From positions 1 through 37,105 of the forward strand of contig JAIMAI010000020.1 of NCBI GenBank assembly GCA_023512015.1: 37,105 nt of DNA, read 5' to 3'. Position 1 is the first letter of the stretch. Each line of letters begins with the position of its first letter. This stretch comes from Acidothermus sp. (GTDB lineage: Bacteria > Actinomycetota > Actinomycetes > Acidothermales > Acidothermaceae). The translations under genes were made by a program, and so were the position numbers. The notes beneath the pieces are model-generated. The model made no database searches and was not told the DNA's origin. It saw nothing but the letters and a program-made list of their open reading frames with translations. Shown one piece after another: positions 15,897 to 24,635 of the stretch.

Positions 15897-16580
15897 ATGA
15901 CCCAACTACTCGTCATCGAGGACGAAGAAACGTTCCTGGAGACGCTATCCTACATGCTCAGTCGTGAAGGCTTCGTGGTACGCACGGCTAGTTCCGGGCC
16001 GGAAGGTTTGGAGAATTTCGAAAGACACGGCGCCGACCTCGTGCTGTTGGATCTCATGTTGCCGGGATTGCCCGGAACGGAGGTGTGTCGCAAGCTGCGG
16101 GAACGCAGCAACGTGCCCATCATCATGCTCACGGCACGAGACAGCGAGACCGACAAGGTGGTGGGGCTCGAACTCGGAGCCGACGACTACGTCACCAAGC
16201 CCTTCTCGTCGAGAGAACTGGTGGCCCGTATCCGCGCGGTTCTGCGACGCCGTGCGGCATTGGCGGAAACCGAGGCAGATGAGATAGTAGAGGCCGGCCC
16301 GGTGCGGATCGACCGAGCTCGGCACGTGGTGTCGGTGCGCAATGAGCCGATCAAACTTCCGCTTCGGGAGTTCGCATTGCTCGAGCTGCTCGTACGTCAC
16401 GCGGGACGTGTCCTCACCCGGCAGCAATTGATAGACCGTATCTGGGGAAGCGACTACGTCGGAGACACGAAAACCCTCGACGTCCACATCAAGCGGCTGC
16501 GCGCACGCATCGAACCGGAACCCTCCGCGCCCCGGCATCTGCTCACCGTGCGGGGTGTCGGTTACAAGTTCGAGCCTTGA
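15897..16580 (+). CDS. regX3: Response regulator RegX3 (OmpR/PhoB family)
   Basis: A 227-residue regulator. The receiver domain has acidic pocket E8-D9, phospho-acceptor D52 (VLLDLMLPG), the MLTARDSETD threonine region and the invariant lysine in VTKPFSS. The C-terminal winged-helix DNA-binding domain includes LPLREFALLELLVRHAGRVL, DVHIKRLRARIE and a final TVRGVGYKFEP. It should bind the PHO-box repeats in front of phoU-pst when phosphate is scarce. ATG 15897 is chosen over a long upstream extension because GGAG lies 8 bases before it and the protein then has the exact family length. It forms an operon with senX3. Confidence 0.95.
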   Translation: MTQLLVIEDEETFLETLSYMLSREGFVVRTASSGPEGLENFERHGADLVLLDLMLPGLPGTEVCRKLRERSNVPIIMLTARDSETDKVVGLELGADDYVTKPFSSRELVARIRAVLRRRAALAETEADEIVEAGPVRIDRARHVVSVRNEPIKLPLREFALLELLVRHAGRVLTRQQLIDRIWGSDYVGDTKTLDVHIKRLRARIEPEPSAPRHLLTVRGVGYKFEP

Positions 16581-16712
16581 TCAATCGGAGATAGTCGGCG
16601 GTGCCCGCTGCCGGGTGGGCCGCCCGTGTGGTTTCAAGCGTCGATGCCTGGGTATCGGTCGGACGACGTACCAACGACCTCTCCGAGGTCCACTCCCCGA
16701 AGGAGGCCCCGT

Positions 16713-16946
16713 ATGGGTATCGGCGCAGCGATATTCCTCATCGCGGTCGGAGCCATCCTCACCTTCGCCGTTCACGCCTCGGTCAGTGGGGTGTCGCTGC
16801 AGACGATCGGCATCATTCTCATGGTCGTCGGCGCGATCGGACTCCTCGTCGTGCTCACGGTCTTCACCCCACGACGCCGCACCCGGGTCATCGAAAGCGG
16901 ACCTGTCAGCACTCGGGAACGAATCATCGAACGGGACGACATCTGA
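16713..16946 (+). CDS. Small membrane protein, DUF6458-like
   Basis: A 77-residue protein with two membrane helices (about residues 4-20, AAIFLIAVGAILTFAVH, and 29-49, LQTIGIILMVVGAIGLLVVL). A basic, then acidic cytoplasmic tail (TPRRRTRVIE...RERIIERDDI) follows. It resembles the DUF6458 family of actinobacterial two-helix proteins, whose function is unknown. AAGGAGG lies 7-8 bases before the ATG, a strong site. The gene begins 132 bases after regX3 and is followed 61 bases later by another small membrane protein. RegX3 control is possible but not shown by any visible site. Confidence 0.85.
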   Translation: MGIGAAIFLIAVGAILTFAVHASVSGVSLQTIGIILMVVGAIGLLVVLTVFTPRRRTRVIESGPVSTRERIIERDDI

Positions 16947-17007
16947 GCAATTCAGCAAGTATTCGCAGAAGACCATCACAGATCGGAAATTACTACGGAG
17001 GCATTCC

Positions 17008-17166
17008 ATGGGTCTCGTCCTTCTCGTCCTCCTCATCGCCTTGATCTTCGGCGGGTTGGGGTTCATGCTCCACTGGCTGTGGATCATTGCGGTCGTCTTC
17101 TTCATCGCCTGGCTTGCCGGTTTCGCATTCCGCTCGGGAAGCGGAGCACGCTGGTACCGCTGGTAG
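17008..17166 (+). CDS. Small hydrophobic membrane protein (52 residues)
   Basis: A very short protein with two hydrophobic segments (MGLVLLVLLIALIFGGLGF and LWIIAVVFFIAWLAGFAF) and a short tail, RSGSGARWYRW. The C-terminal R-W-Y-R-W is shared with small actinobacterial proteins simply annotated as hydrophobic protein. The ATG at 17008 follows ACGGAGG at the right distance, and the frame closes at TAG 17166, 43 bases before a strong terminator. The function is unknown. Its pairing with the upstream two-helix gene suggests a small co-transcribed membrane or stress unit. Confidence 0.85.
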   Translation: MGLVLLVLLIALIFGGLGFMLHWLWIIAVVFFIAWLAGFAFRSGSGARWYRW

Positions 17167-17209
17167 GGAAGACGGCTTATTCGGCAAGACGACAACTCTC
17201 CGCTCGGTG

Positions 17210-17257
17210 TGCGCCGTTCGGCCCAGAGGTATGGGGCCGAACGGCGCAACAGTTTTT
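17210..17257 (+). terminator. Rho-independent terminator after the small membrane genes
   Basis: A perfect 15-bp stem (17210-17224 with 17234-17248) has a 9-base loop, followed by ACAGTTTTT on the plus strand. Confidence 0.92.
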
Positions 17258-17329
17258 GCCAGTGCTGTCGATTCGTGAAGAAGGCAAGAACAACCGGCGT
17301 TGTTCGTCGTCCGAAGAGTGTGGAGTTCG

Positions 17330-17941
17330 ATGCGCCGACAGATCCTGTGGGTCGCGATGGTGCTCGCCTCGTTCGGCGCGAGTCTCATGGCGCTGCCGAG
17401 CCCGCCCGCCCACGCAGCGACGCTCATCAACTGTGACACCGCGCCGCGCAACTCCGCCGACTGGCGTACCTGCCGACAGCTCGTCGGCACTTCTTCGTGC
17501 GCGTGGAACAACGGCGACGGAACGTGGACGATCGCCCTCGGTTACCGCAATCCCACCGACTTCGACCTCTACGCGGCCGCACCGATCAACGGCCAAGGCG
17601 GAGGGAACAACGCGCTCCGGGCCAACGGCGGCTTTGCGGAGAACCCAGGGCACATCACGACGTTCTGGGCGGATACCACCTCGACCACCGCATTCACCGT
17701 GACTTGGACGCCGACCTGGTGGAATCCCTATGTCCAATGGGATCTCATGGGTCATCAGTACACGTTCTCGACGACGACCCAGCCCCTCTGCGCCAGTAAG
17801 CCGGTACCGGTAAGCGGAAACGCGACCGCGGCCTGGATCGGTCTCGGGATTCTGGTTGCCACTTTTCTCGGGCTCAACCACCGCCGCCTCCGCGCCCTGG
17901 CGGTCCATTCCCCCTCGGGTACCGGACGGCGATCGCCGTGA
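17330..17941 (+). CDS. Secreted, C-terminally anchored protein of unknown function
   Basis: A 203-residue precursor. A signal peptide (MRRQILWVAMVLASFGASLM, cleavage near AHAA about residue 26) is followed by a domain of about 130 residues. That domain has four cysteines (NCDTAP, WRTCRQL, SSCAWN, LCASKP), suggesting two disulfides, and much Trp/Thr/Asn (WTPTWWNPYVQWDL). A membrane helix (about residues 168-184, AWIGLGILVATFLGLNH) and a basic tail come last. This is sortase-independent anchoring: there is no LPXTG. I do not recognise the domain. Its Asn/Gly/Trp-rich beta character could fit a carbohydrate- or surface-binding role, but this is only an impression. The ATG at 17330 has GGAG 5 bases upstream. 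A GTG at 17300 is less likely. Confidence 0.8.
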   Translation: MRRQILWVAMVLASFGASLMALPSPPAHAATLINCDTAPRNSADWRTCRQLVGTSSCAWNNGDGTWTIALGYRNPTDFDLYAAAPINGQGGGNNALRANGGFAENPGHITTFWADTTSTTAFTVTWTPTWWNPYVQWDLMGHQYTFSTTTQPLCASKPVPVSGNATAAWIGLGILVATFLGLNHRRLRALAVHSPSGTGRRSP

Positions 17942-17949
17942 ACCGAGAG

Positions 17950-18022
17950 AGCCGGCGAGGGGAATCGAACCCCTAACCTTCCGATTACAAGTCGGATGCG
18001 CTGCCAATTGCGCCACGCCGGC
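17950..18022 (-). tRNA. tRNA-Thr (anticodon TGT)
   Basis: A 73-base cloverleaf on the minus strand. The acceptor stem is GCCGGCG/CGCCGGC (7 bp), the D stem GCGC/GCGC, and the anticodon stem TCCGA/TCGGA with loop CTTGTAA (anticodon TGT, codon ACA). The T arm is AGGGG-TTCGATT-CCCCT. CCA is not encoded. Confidence 0.96.
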
Positions 18023-18056
18023 CGATCGGCGACTCACCGGACGCCCTGTGTGCTCG

Positions 18057-18062
18057 ATCCTA
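18057..18062 (-). promoter_or_regulatory. Candidate -10 box for tRNA-Thr
   Basis: TAGGAT on the minus strand lies 35 bases before the mature tRNA 5' end. No clear -35 box is visible. Confidence 0.35.
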
Positions 18063-18099
18063 GCCCAGCTCGGACGTCCGCTCGTGTCAGAGTGGAATC

Positions 18100-19356
18100 A
18101 TGCGGATGCAGTTCGCCTCCACCGCCGACCCGGCCGAACTGTTGGCTTTGCCGTGGTCGACTCCGCTGGCCGAGTGGCCGCCGGAGCGGCTGGTCTCGCT
18201 CCCCCGCGGGATCTCGCGCCACGTCGTCCGTTTCGTCCGGGTGAGCGGCACGGTATACGCGATCAAGGAGTTGCCCCGCGCGGCGGCCGAACGCGAGTAC
18301 CGCATGCTCCGCGAGTTGGCCAAGCGTGAGGTGCCGGTGGTCAAGGCGCGCGGGGTCGTCGTCGATCGCACGACGGACGACGGCCGACCCCTCGACGCCG
18401 CTTTGATCACCAAACATCTCCGGTTCTCCCTCCCCTACCGCGCCCTTTTCTCCAGGAGATTGGAACCCGACCTGGTCGGCAAACTCCTCGACGCGCTCGC
18501 GCAGTTACTGGTTCGCCTCCACCTGGCGGGCTTCGCCTGGAACGATTGCTCGATTTCTAACACGCTTTTTCGCCGGGACGCCGGCGCCCTGGCGGCCTAC
18601 CTGGTGGACGCGGAAACCGGTGAACTGCACGACCGACTCTCCGACGGTCAACGTGCCCACGACCTCGAAATAGCCTCGGTCAACATCGCCGGTGAGCTGT
18701 ACGACCTCGCAGCGGCCGGCATGCTCGACGAAGGCCTCGATCCCGCGGACATCGCCGACGATGTCGTCGAGCGTTATCAGATGCTGTGGGGCGAATTGAC
18801 GCGGGAAGAAATCCTGGGCACCGACGAATGGTGGCGCATCGAACAGCGGCTGCAACGACTCTCGTCCCTCGGGTTCGACGCCACCGAAATCCAGATCGTC
18901 GACGAGCCGGACGGACGCAAGCTCAGATTCCAGACCCAAGTCGTCGAAGCGGGTCACCACCAACGCCGCCTGTATCAGCTCACCGGGCTCAAGGTCGAAG
19001 AGAATCAGGCCCGCCGGTTGTTGCAGGATCTCGACACCTACCGCGCGACGGCGGTACTACCGGGTGTCGAGGTCGACGAGGAAACCGTGGCACGCCACTG
19101 GCTCACCGACGTCTTCGAACCGGTGATCGAGCAGATTCCGCCGGAGCTGCGGGGCAAACTCGAACCCGCGGAAATCTTCCACGAGGTGCTCGAACACCGC
19201 TGGTTCATGTCGGAGGCGGCCGGACACGACGTCGGGATGGACGCCGCCACCCGCTCGTACGTGGAGAACGTGCTGCGCTTCCGCCCCGACGAGCAGGCGG
19301 TTCTCGGCACGGATGCGGAGGAACTCACCACCGTCTTCGGCCGCAGTTCCGACTGA
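18100..19356 (+). CDS. DUF4032 protein with a kinase-like N-terminal domain
   Basis: A 418-residue cytoplasmic protein. Residues about 30-240 look like a lipopolysaccharide-kinase (Kdo/WaaP-like) fold: YAIKEL (K56) as the nucleotide-binding lysine strand, WNDCSISNTLF in place of the catalytic loop, and LVDAETGE in place of DFG. The C-terminal half matches DUF4032 (for example TGLKVEENQARRLLQDLDTY and EHRWFMSEAAG). The catalytic loop keeps D and N (D-x-x-x-x-N), so an active small-molecule or protein kinase is possible. The substrate is unknown. The start is ATG 18100, with ATG 18106 as an alternative and no strong ribosome-binding site. It is divergent from tRNA-Thr and convergent with rlmB. 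Confidence 0.88.
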   Translation: MRMQFASTADPAELLALPWSTPLAEWPPERLVSLPRGISRHVVRFVRVSGTVYAIKELPRAAAEREYRMLRELAKREVPVVKARGVVVDRTTDDGRPLDAALITKHLRFSLPYRALFSRRLEPDLVGKLLDALAQLLVRLHLAGFAWNDCSISNTLFRRDAGALAAYLVDAETGELHDRLSDGQRAHDLEIASVNIAGELYDLAAAGMLDEGLDPADIADDVVERYQMLWGELTREEILGTDEWWRIEQRLQRLSSLGFDATEIQIVDEPDGRKLRFQTQVVEAGHHQRRLYQLTGLKVEENQARRLLQDLDTYRATAVLPGVEVDEETVARHWLTDVFEPVIEQIPPELRGKLEPAEIFHEVLEHRWFMSEAAGHDVGMDAATRSYVENVLRFRPDEQAVLGTDAEELTTVFGRSSD

Positions 19357-19436
19357 CGACGACGGACGGCGAACGCTGCGGGCGTCAGCACGGTGTGAAG
19401 CGAAGATGAGTACGGCATGGATTCGCGATCGGTGAC

Positions 19437-20171
19437 TCAACGGCGCCCGAGGACGTACAACGCGATGCCGACCGCCACCGCAGCGTTGAGGGATTCGACG
19501 CCCCCACGCATCGGAATTCTTGCCGTAACCGTGCACTTCTCGCGAACCAGGCGGGACAATCCGCTTCCTTCGGCTCCGACGACGAGTGCCACCGGATCCG
19601 TTGCGGCATCCCCGGCAACGTGAGCGAGGTCCAGCTCGGCATCACCGGCCAGGCCGACGACCACGAAATCTTCCAGTTCCTGAAGAAACCGTGCGATATT
19701 CACGACTTGTGCCACCGGGAGGAGCGCCACCGTTCCGGCGGAAGCTTTCCACACCGCCGGCGTCACGCCTACGGCTCGATGAGTCCTGGTGACCACGCCC
19801 GCGGCCCCGAACGCGGCGGCGGAACGAACGATCGCCCCGAAATTGTGGGGATCCGTGACGCCGTCCGTCACGACGAACAAACGCGGGAATTTCGTACGCG
19901 CATCCGCGACGATCCGGCCCGCATCGGCGTACCGAAAGGGAGCGATCAGCAGGACGACGCCCTGGTGACCGTGTCCGGCACGCCGATCCAGCTCGTCCCG
20001 TTCAACCTGTCGAATCGCCACCCCGGCCTGGGTGCAACGTTGCGTGATTTCCTGCAGCCGTGGGTCGCGTCGCAGCCCTTCCGCCATCAACAGGCTGCGG
20101 GCAGGGATTCCGATCCGCAGCGCCTCCAGGACCGCGTTGCGTCCCGTCACCAGGGAGCCCGCTTCGTTCAT
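19437..20171 (-). CDS. rlmB: 23S rRNA (guanosine-2'-O)-methyltransferase RlmB-like
   Basis: A 244-residue SpoU/TrmH-family methyltransferase with an N-terminal substrate-binding domain ([11 protein letters not shown]) and a trefoil-knot catalytic domain. Motif 1 is [13 protein letters not shown] (with the catalytic Arg), motif 2 is [12 protein letters not shown] and motif 3 is [15 protein letters not shown]. It most likely methylates the 2'-OH of a conserved guanosine in 23S rRNA using SAM. The length is slightly shorter than actinobacterial homologues, which often carry a basic N-terminal extension that is missing here. The ATG at 20171 overlaps the cysS stop by 4 bases (ATGA), so it is the last gene of the carD-to-rlmB run. 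The Mycobacterium equivalent follows cysS in the same way. Confidence 0.93.
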   Translation of the reverse strand: MNEAGSLVTGRNAVLEALRIGIPARSLLMAEGLRRDPRLQEITQRCTQAGVAIRQVERDELDRRAGHGHQGVVLLIAPFRYADAGRIVADARTKFPRLFVVTDGVTDPHNFGAIVRSAAAFGAAGVVTRTHRAVGVTPAVWKASAGTVALLPVAQVVNIARFLQELEDFVVVGLAGDAELDLAHVAGDAATDPVALVVGAEGSGLSRLVREKCTVTARIPMRGGVESLNAAVAVGIALYVLGRR

Positions 20172-21544
20172 GTGTCGAGGCGTACCTGCCAGCGCGGCCC
20201 GCTCGGCGTGTCCTCGACGACAACACCGAGCTCGGTCAGACGCTGACGCAAAGAATCGGCGGTCGCGTAATCCTTCCTGGCCCGCGCGGCCTCGCGCTCC
20301 GCAAGCAGGGTCTCGACCAGCCCGTCGAGCACCCGACGCAGCCGCGAGACGTCACCGCCGTCTGCGGGAGGCCGCAGACCGAGGACATCGAGCATCGCGG
20401 TCACCTCCGCAAGCCGCGCCTGTACGGCGGCTTTGTCGCCTTCCGCCAGCGCGGTATTCCCGGAGCGGACGACGGAATGCAGCACCGCCAGTGCCTGCGG
20501 GACCCCGAGATCGTCGTCCATCGCTGCGACGAATTCGCTCGGAAGCGGGGCTGATTCAGCCGGTTCCCCGACCAGTTCGTGGGCCCGAGTGAAGAAATTC
20601 TCCACCCTCCGGTACGCGGCGGCCGCCTCGTCCAGTGCCTCCTCACTGAAATCGAGGGTCGACCGATAATGCGCGGCGACGAGGTAGTAGCGGAGTTCAA
20701 TCGCCCGCACCCTCGACAGCAGGTGGTCCGTCGAGAGCACGTTCCCGAGAGATTTGCTCATCTTCTCGCCGCGCAAGGTGACGAGCCCGTTGTGCAACCA
20801 GTATCGGGCGAACTCGTCGCCGGCGGCGCGTGATTGCGCCCGCTCGTTCTCGTGATGCGGGAAAAGCAGATCCCGCCCTCCGCCGTGGATGTCGAAAGTC
20901 GGGCCAAGGTACGTGCCGGCCATCGCAGAACATTCGATGTGCCAACCCGGACGGCCCGGACCCCACGGGGTATCCCACGCCGGCTCCCCCGGTTTGACCC
21001 CCTTCCAGAGCGCGAAATCACGCGGATCCCGCTTGTGCAGCGCATCACCCTCCTGCACCGCATCAGGGTCGGCGCCGGACAATGCGCCGTACTCCGGGTA
21101 GGAACGCACCGAGAAATAGACGTCTCCGCCGGCGACGTAGGCGTGACCCCCATCGAGGAGTCGGCGGATCAACGCAACGATCTGCGGGATATGGCCGGTC
21201 GCCCACGGCTCGACGGTCGGGGCGACGCAGCCGAGAAGTCGGTAGGCGGCGTCGAAAAGGCGGTAATTGCGGTGACTCACCTGCCACCACGGAATTCCCT
21301 CTTCCGTCGCGACGGCCAGAATCTTGTCGTCGATATCGGTGACGTTCCGGCAGAACACCACGTCGTAACCGTGGGCCCGCAACCACCGGACCAGGATGTC
21401 GAAGACGAGCGCCGAACGTAAGTGCCCGATGTGCGGTGGCGCCTGTACGGTGGCGCCGCAGACGTAAATCGTGACCTGCGGGGGGTGCAGCGGCACGAAT
21501 TCCCGCACCGACCGAGACAGAGTGTCGTGAAGACGAAGCGGCAC
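20168..21544 (-). CDS. cysS: Cysteinyl-tRNA synthetase
   Basis: A 458-residue class I aminoacyl-tRNA synthetase. The HIGH motif is exact ([10 protein letters not shown], residues 38-41) and KMSKS occurs as EKMSKSLGN. The zinc-binding site uses C29 (YVCGATV), the cysteine of WHIECSAMA and the histidine/glutamate of HHENE. It charges tRNA-Cys with cysteine. The length fits the family (461 in E. coli), and a C-terminal helical tRNA-binding part is present. The frame extends upstream to 22036 through ispF. GTG 21544 is the start that gives a normal N-terminus and follows the ispF stop by 28 bases. The ribosome-binding site is weak. A second CysS-like enzyme, MshC, is expected elsewhere because mycothiol is made. 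Confidence 0.95.
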   Translation of the reverse strand: MPLRLHDTLSRSVREFVPLHPPQVTIYVCGATVQAPPHIGHLRSALVFDILVRWLRAHGYDVVFCRNVTDIDDKILAVATEEGIPWWQVSHRNYRLFDAAYRLLGCVAPTVEPWATGHIPQIVALIRRLLDGGHAYVAGGDVYFSVRSYPEYGALSGADPDAVQEGDALHKRDPRDFALWKGVKPGEPAWDTPWGPGRPGWHIECSAMAGTYLGPTFDIHGGGRDLLFPHHENERAQSRAAGDEFARYWLHNGLVTLRGEKMSKSLGNVLSTDHLLSRVRAIELRYYLVAAHYRSTLDFSEEALDEAAAAYRRVENFFTRAHELVGEPAESAPLPSEFVAAMDDDLGVPQALAVLHSVVRSGNTALAEGDKAAVQARLAEVTAMLDVLGLRPPADGGDVSRLRRVLDGLVETLLAEREAARARKDYATADSLRQRLTELGVVVEDTPSGPRWQVRLDT

Positions 21545-21572
21545 GGGTCCAGGGTAGGGGACGCGTCGATCC

Positions 21573-22058
21573 TCAATCCGCGCGCGTGACGAGGGCGGTC
21601 GCGAACGCCGCGAGGCCCTCACGACGTCCGAGGAAACCGAGACCGTCGGTGGTAGCGGCGCCCACCGAGACCGGCGCCCCGATCGCTTCCCCGAGTATCC
21701 GCTCCGCCTCGGCCCGCCGCTCCCCGATCCGCGGCCGCTCCCCGATGAGCTGGACCGCGGCGTTCCCGACGACGTAGCCGGCCTCGCGGACCAGGCGGGC
21801 GGTCTCGGTGAGCAGCCGTACCCCGGCGGCGTCCCGCCACTGCGGTTCGGCGACCCCGAACCGGGCACCGAGATCTCCCAGACCAGCCGCGGACAACAGC
21901 GCGTTGCAGATCGCGTGCACGACGACGTCGGCGTCGGAGTGGCCGGCGAGACCGGGCTCTCCGGGCCAGAACAGCCCGGCCACCCACAGCGGGCGATCGG
22001 CCGCAAACGGATGGACGTCGAATCCGACACCCACACGGGGAATCACGGCAGGGCTCAC
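21573..22058 (-). CDS. ispF: 2-C-methyl-D-erythritol 2,4-cyclodiphosphate synthase
   Basis: A 161-residue enzyme of the non-mevalonate isoprenoid pathway that cyclises CDP-methylerythritol-2-phosphate, releasing CMP. Zinc ligands are in FDVHPF (Asp and His) and [10 protein letters not shown] (His). The C-terminal [15 protein letters not shown] is the actinobacterial form of the nucleotide- and substrate-binding loop. The segment [14 protein letters not shown] also matches actinobacterial IspF. GTG 22058 is chosen because it overlaps the ispD stop by 4 bases (GTGA) and has GGAAGG upstream. The longer frame to 22172 runs into ispD. All residues expected for an actinobacterial IspF appear present, in contrast to its neighbour IspD. 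Confidence 0.93.
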   Translation of the reverse strand: MSPAVIPRVGVGFDVHPFAADRPLWVAGLFWPGEPGLAGHSDADVVVHAICNALLSAAGLGDLGARFGVAEPQWRDAAGVRLLTETARLVREAGYVVGNAAVQLIGERPRIGERRAEAERILGEAIGAPVSVGAATTDGLGFLGRREGLAAFATALVTRAD

Positions 22059-22798
22059 CGACCTTCCTCCGGCCCGCGATGCCTTTCCTCCGGCCCGCGA
22101 TGGCGTTCGACCAGCAGCGCTTCGGCGCGGATCAGGTCGATCGGCTCCCGCACCGCGAACGCCTCGGTGCATCCCCGCACCGTCGAGAGGGGTATCCCGA
22201 GCTCGTGCGCGGCGGCGAGTTCCCCGCCGACGTCCACCGTCTTCGCGGCCTCGCAGATCAACCTTTTCAACGTCTCCGCGGTAAAGCCGTACGGAGTCTG
22301 AACCACCCGTAGCCGGTCGCGGGAGAGCGTGCCGACCACCCGACCGGATCCGCTGCGATCCAGTCGTTTGACCGTGTCGGTCACTTCGACCACCGGGACG
22401 ACGGCAGATGCCCCGGTGGAGAGCGCGGAGAGGACGGCGTCCACGACCTCCACCGTGAGCAGCGGCCGATCCGGATCGTGGACCAGGACCGCGTCGCCGG
22501 CCCGCAACTCAAGGGCGGCGGCACCGGTGGCGAGCAACCGGCTGCGACCCGCCCCCGAATACGTCTCGTCCCGCGCCCCGACGATCGTGACGGCGGCTTC
22601 GGGGGGAAGGTGTTCGCGGACGACGGCCGCGACCGACGCTTCGGATCCGGACTCCCCGACTACGACGACCTCGTCGACCACCGCAGCCAATACCCGCACC
22701 GCATGCACGATCATCGGGAGGCCCCCGATCGGGTGCAAGGGGGAGGTGTCCCGATTCAGCAGGTCGGCCGCGACCGGGACGATGGCTCCCGAGGTCAC
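22055..22798 (-). CDS. ispD: IspD-like protein with degenerate active-site motifs
   Basis: A 247-residue protein in the normal place of 2-C-methyl-D-erythritol 4-phosphate cytidylyltransferase. Family resemblance is clear in the middle: [44 protein letters not shown]. However, the N-terminal CTP loop, normally A-A-G-x-G-x-R with a following P-K, reads [15 protein letters not shown], without the glycines or the lysine. The usual D-D-A-S segment is VDVGGELA, and the terminal F-K is F-A. Either it is an inactive or altered relative, or catalysis uses other residues. GTG 22798 overlaps the preceding gene's stop (GTGA). The C-terminus contains a tandem RHRGPEE duplication. No frameshift explains the missing motifs. 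Confidence 0.82.
   Translation of the reverse strand: MTSGAIVPVAADLLNRDTSPLHPIGGLPMIVHAVRVLAAVVDEVVVVGESGSEASVAAVVREHLPPEAAVTIVGARDETYSGAGRSRLLATGAAALELRAGDAVLVHDPDRPLLTVEVVDAVLSALSTGASAVVPVVEVTDTVKRLDRSGSGRVVGTLSRDRLRVVQTPYGFTAETLKRLICEAAKTVDVGGELAAAHELGIPLSTVRGCTEAFAVREPIDLIRAEALLVERHRGPEERHRGPEEGR
22064..22105. repeat. Tandem 21-bp duplication at the 3' end of ispD
   Basis: Two adjacent copies of TTCCTCCGGCCCGCGATG (22064-22081 and 22085-22102) lie in a 21-base period. They encode a repeated RHRGPEE at the protein C-terminus. Confidence 0.75.
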
Positions 22799-23928
22799 GA
22801 CGAGCCGTCCACCAACGCGGAGACGGCCGGGACTCCGCCGACCGGCTGCCCGAAGACCATCCGCCCGTTGGCGGTGGTCAGCACGCTGGTGACTTTGATG
22901 GTGACCTCCTGCCCGATACGTTCGCGGCATCGTTCGGCCACCACCATGGTGCCGTCGTCGAGATAGCCGACCGCCTGCCCGGCCTCCTTCCCGGGTCGCA
23001 AGAGGTGCACGACGACTTCCTCACCGGCGACCACCGGCGGGCGCAGAGCTTGAGCAAGCGCATGAAGATTCATCACACGGGCACCGGCGAGTGCGGCGAC
23101 CCGCGCGAGATTGCCGTCGAGGGTGAGCAGCGCCAGATTCCTGTCCAGGCAGAGCCGGATCAACTTGGCGTCGACCTCAGGCACGGCAGGCAGCTCGTCA
23201 TCGAGGATCTCCACTTCCAGATCCGGTTCGTTGGCGAGCGCTTCGACGACGTCCAACCCCCGCCGTCCCTTCGCCCGCCGCAGATCGTCCGACGAATCGG
23301 CGAGGGCTTGGAGTTCGCCCAGGACGGCGGTGGGCACGAGCAGCTTGCCGTGCAGGAAACCGGCGCGGACGACGTCCAGGATCCGCCCGTCGATCGCCAC
23401 CGAGGTGTCGAGCAGCCGGGGAAGTGCGGCGGCGGACGGCGTCCGCGTGCGCACCCCGGCGCGGGGGGCGAAGAGCCGCAGCATCTCTTCGCGCCGGGCG
23501 ATTCCCAGCCGATACCCGAGAACCCCGACGGAGGCGATGACGAAGCCGAACAACGGCAGCGCGAGGAACGGTTGCTGGACGACGAGGAAAACCGGCCATG
23601 CGACCGCGGCCGCGGCCAGGACCCCGATGACAGAACCGAAGACCCCGGCGACGAGCTGCTCGGCCGAGATTCCGCGCAGGCTCTGCTCGGCCCTCCCGAC
23701 GGCGGTCACCGCAGTGCGCCCGAGGACGCCGCCGATCACGTAGCCGAGGCCGGAGCCGACGATCACCCCGACGGTGACGCCGTTGAAAGGTCCGAGGACC
23801 GTGTGGGTGGCGTCCAGCCGACGCGAGACCTCGTAGCCCACCCCGGCGCAGAAGACGACGACGAGGAGCCGCAGCAGTTCGACGACCCCGCTCGGTGTCC
23901 GGCGGCGCCCCGAGCTTGCACGCCCCAT
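22795..23928 (-). CDS. PIN-TRAM integral membrane protein (YacL-like)
   Basis: A 377-residue protein. Four or more membrane helices occupy about residues 15-155 (LLRLLVVVFCAGVGYEV, VTVGVIVGSGLGYVIGGVLG, FGSVIGVLAAAAVAWPVFLVV, ALPLFGFVIASVGVLGY). A PIN nuclease-like domain follows, with its acidic residues in LLDTSVAIDGRI, LGELQAL, VDAKLIRLCLD and LLTLDGNLA. A C-terminal TRAM RNA-binding domain (EVVVHLLRPGKEAGQAVGYLDDG) completes it. A membrane-bound ribonuclease or RNA-binding role is inferred. The ATG at 23928 has GGAG 7 bases upstream. It lies between carD and ispD, as in many Gram-positive bacteria, and its stop overlaps the ispD start. Confidence 0.93.
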   Translation of the reverse strand: MGRASSGRRRTPSGVVELLRLLVVVFCAGVGYEVSRRLDATHTVLGPFNGVTVGVIVGSGLGYVIGGVLGRTAVTAVGRAEQSLRGISAEQLVAGVFGSVIGVLAAAAVAWPVFLVVQQPFLALPLFGFVIASVGVLGYRLGIARREEMLRLFAPRAGVRTRTPSAAALPRLLDTSVAIDGRILDVVRAGFLHGKLLVPTAVLGELQALADSSDDLRRAKGRRGLDVVEALANEPDLEVEILDDELPAVPEVDAKLIRLCLDRNLALLTLDGNLARVAALAGARVMNLHALAQALRPPVVAGEEVVVHLLRPGKEAGQAVGYLDDGTMVVAERCRERIGQEVTIKVTSVLTTANGRMVFGQPVGGVPAVSALVDGSS

Positions 23929-24105
23929 CGCACGCTCCGAATCTTGGTGATGGCGTCCGTCGAGCGGAGCACCGTCTCACGATAAAGCTCGGCACGCCGG
24001 GGAAGAGCTGAACGGCAAGGCGACGGCAGTGTAGGAAATACGCGACGAGATGGGCTGCGGACGGCTACGATCGCTCGCCCGCTGTGGAACCGACCGGACC
24101 GAGGG

Positions 24106-24588
24106 TCAGGAGGCGAGGACCTCGTCGAGGATGGCTTCGGCCTTGTCCTCGTTGGTCCCCTCGGCGAGGGCCAGCTCGCTCACCAGGATCTGACGCGCCT
24201 TCGCCAGCATCCGCTTCTCGCCCGCGGACAACCCGCGGTCGCGGTCCCTGCGCCACAAGTCGCGCACCACTTCGGCGACCTTGTTGACGTCACCCGAAGC
24301 GAGTTTCTCGAGGTTGGCCTTGTAACGGCGGGACCAGTTGGTCGGCTCTTCGACGTGGGGGGCACGGAGAATCTCGAAGACACGGTCGAGGCCGTCTTGG
24401 CTGACGACGTCACGAACCCCGACGAATTCGGCATTCTCGGCTGGGACGCGAACCGTGAGATCCCCTTGGGCCACTTTCAAGACCAGATAAGTCTTCTCTT
24501 GTCCATTGATCACGCGTGTTTCGATCGCTTCGATCAATGCCGCCCCGTGGTGGGGATAGACGACCGTTTCACCAACCTTGAATGTCAT
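24106..24588 (-). CDS. carD: CarD family RNA polymerase-binding regulator
   Basis: A 160-residue protein. The N-terminal RNAP-interaction domain ([23 protein letters not shown]) binds the beta subunit, and the C-terminal helical DNA-binding domain contains the conserved tryptophan in [17 protein letters not shown], which wedges into the upstream edge of the transcription bubble. It stabilises open complexes at rRNA and many other promoters. The length and both domains match mycobacterial CarD (162). The ATG at 24588 is preceded by AAAGGGG at 11 bases. The 177-base gap to the PIN-TRAM gene may contain a second promoter. It is divergent from a membrane protein gene starting 47 bases away. Confidence 0.96.
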   Translation of the reverse strand: MTFKVGETVVYPHHGAALIEAIETRVINGQEKTYLVLKVAQGDLTVRVPAENAEFVGVRDVVSQDGLDRVFEILRAPHVEEPTNWSRRYKANLEKLASGDVNKVAEVVRDLWRRDRDRGLSAGEKRMLAKARQILVSELALAEGTNEDKAEAILDEVLAS

Positions 24589-24635
24589 TTGATACGAGCC
24601 CCTTTCACCTCGTCGAGGATACCACGGAACGTGTC

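Noticed and set aside
21545-22036. IspF-CysS fusion suggested by one open frame
   Set aside because: The extension of the cysS frame only shadows ispF, which is encoded in another frame with its own motifs, stop (21573) and overlapping start.
22741-22800. A frameshift as explanation for the degenerate IspD N-terminus
   Set aside because: I translated the region in the other frames and none restores A-A-G-x-G-x-R or P-K. The start also overlaps the upstream stop in a regular GTGA.
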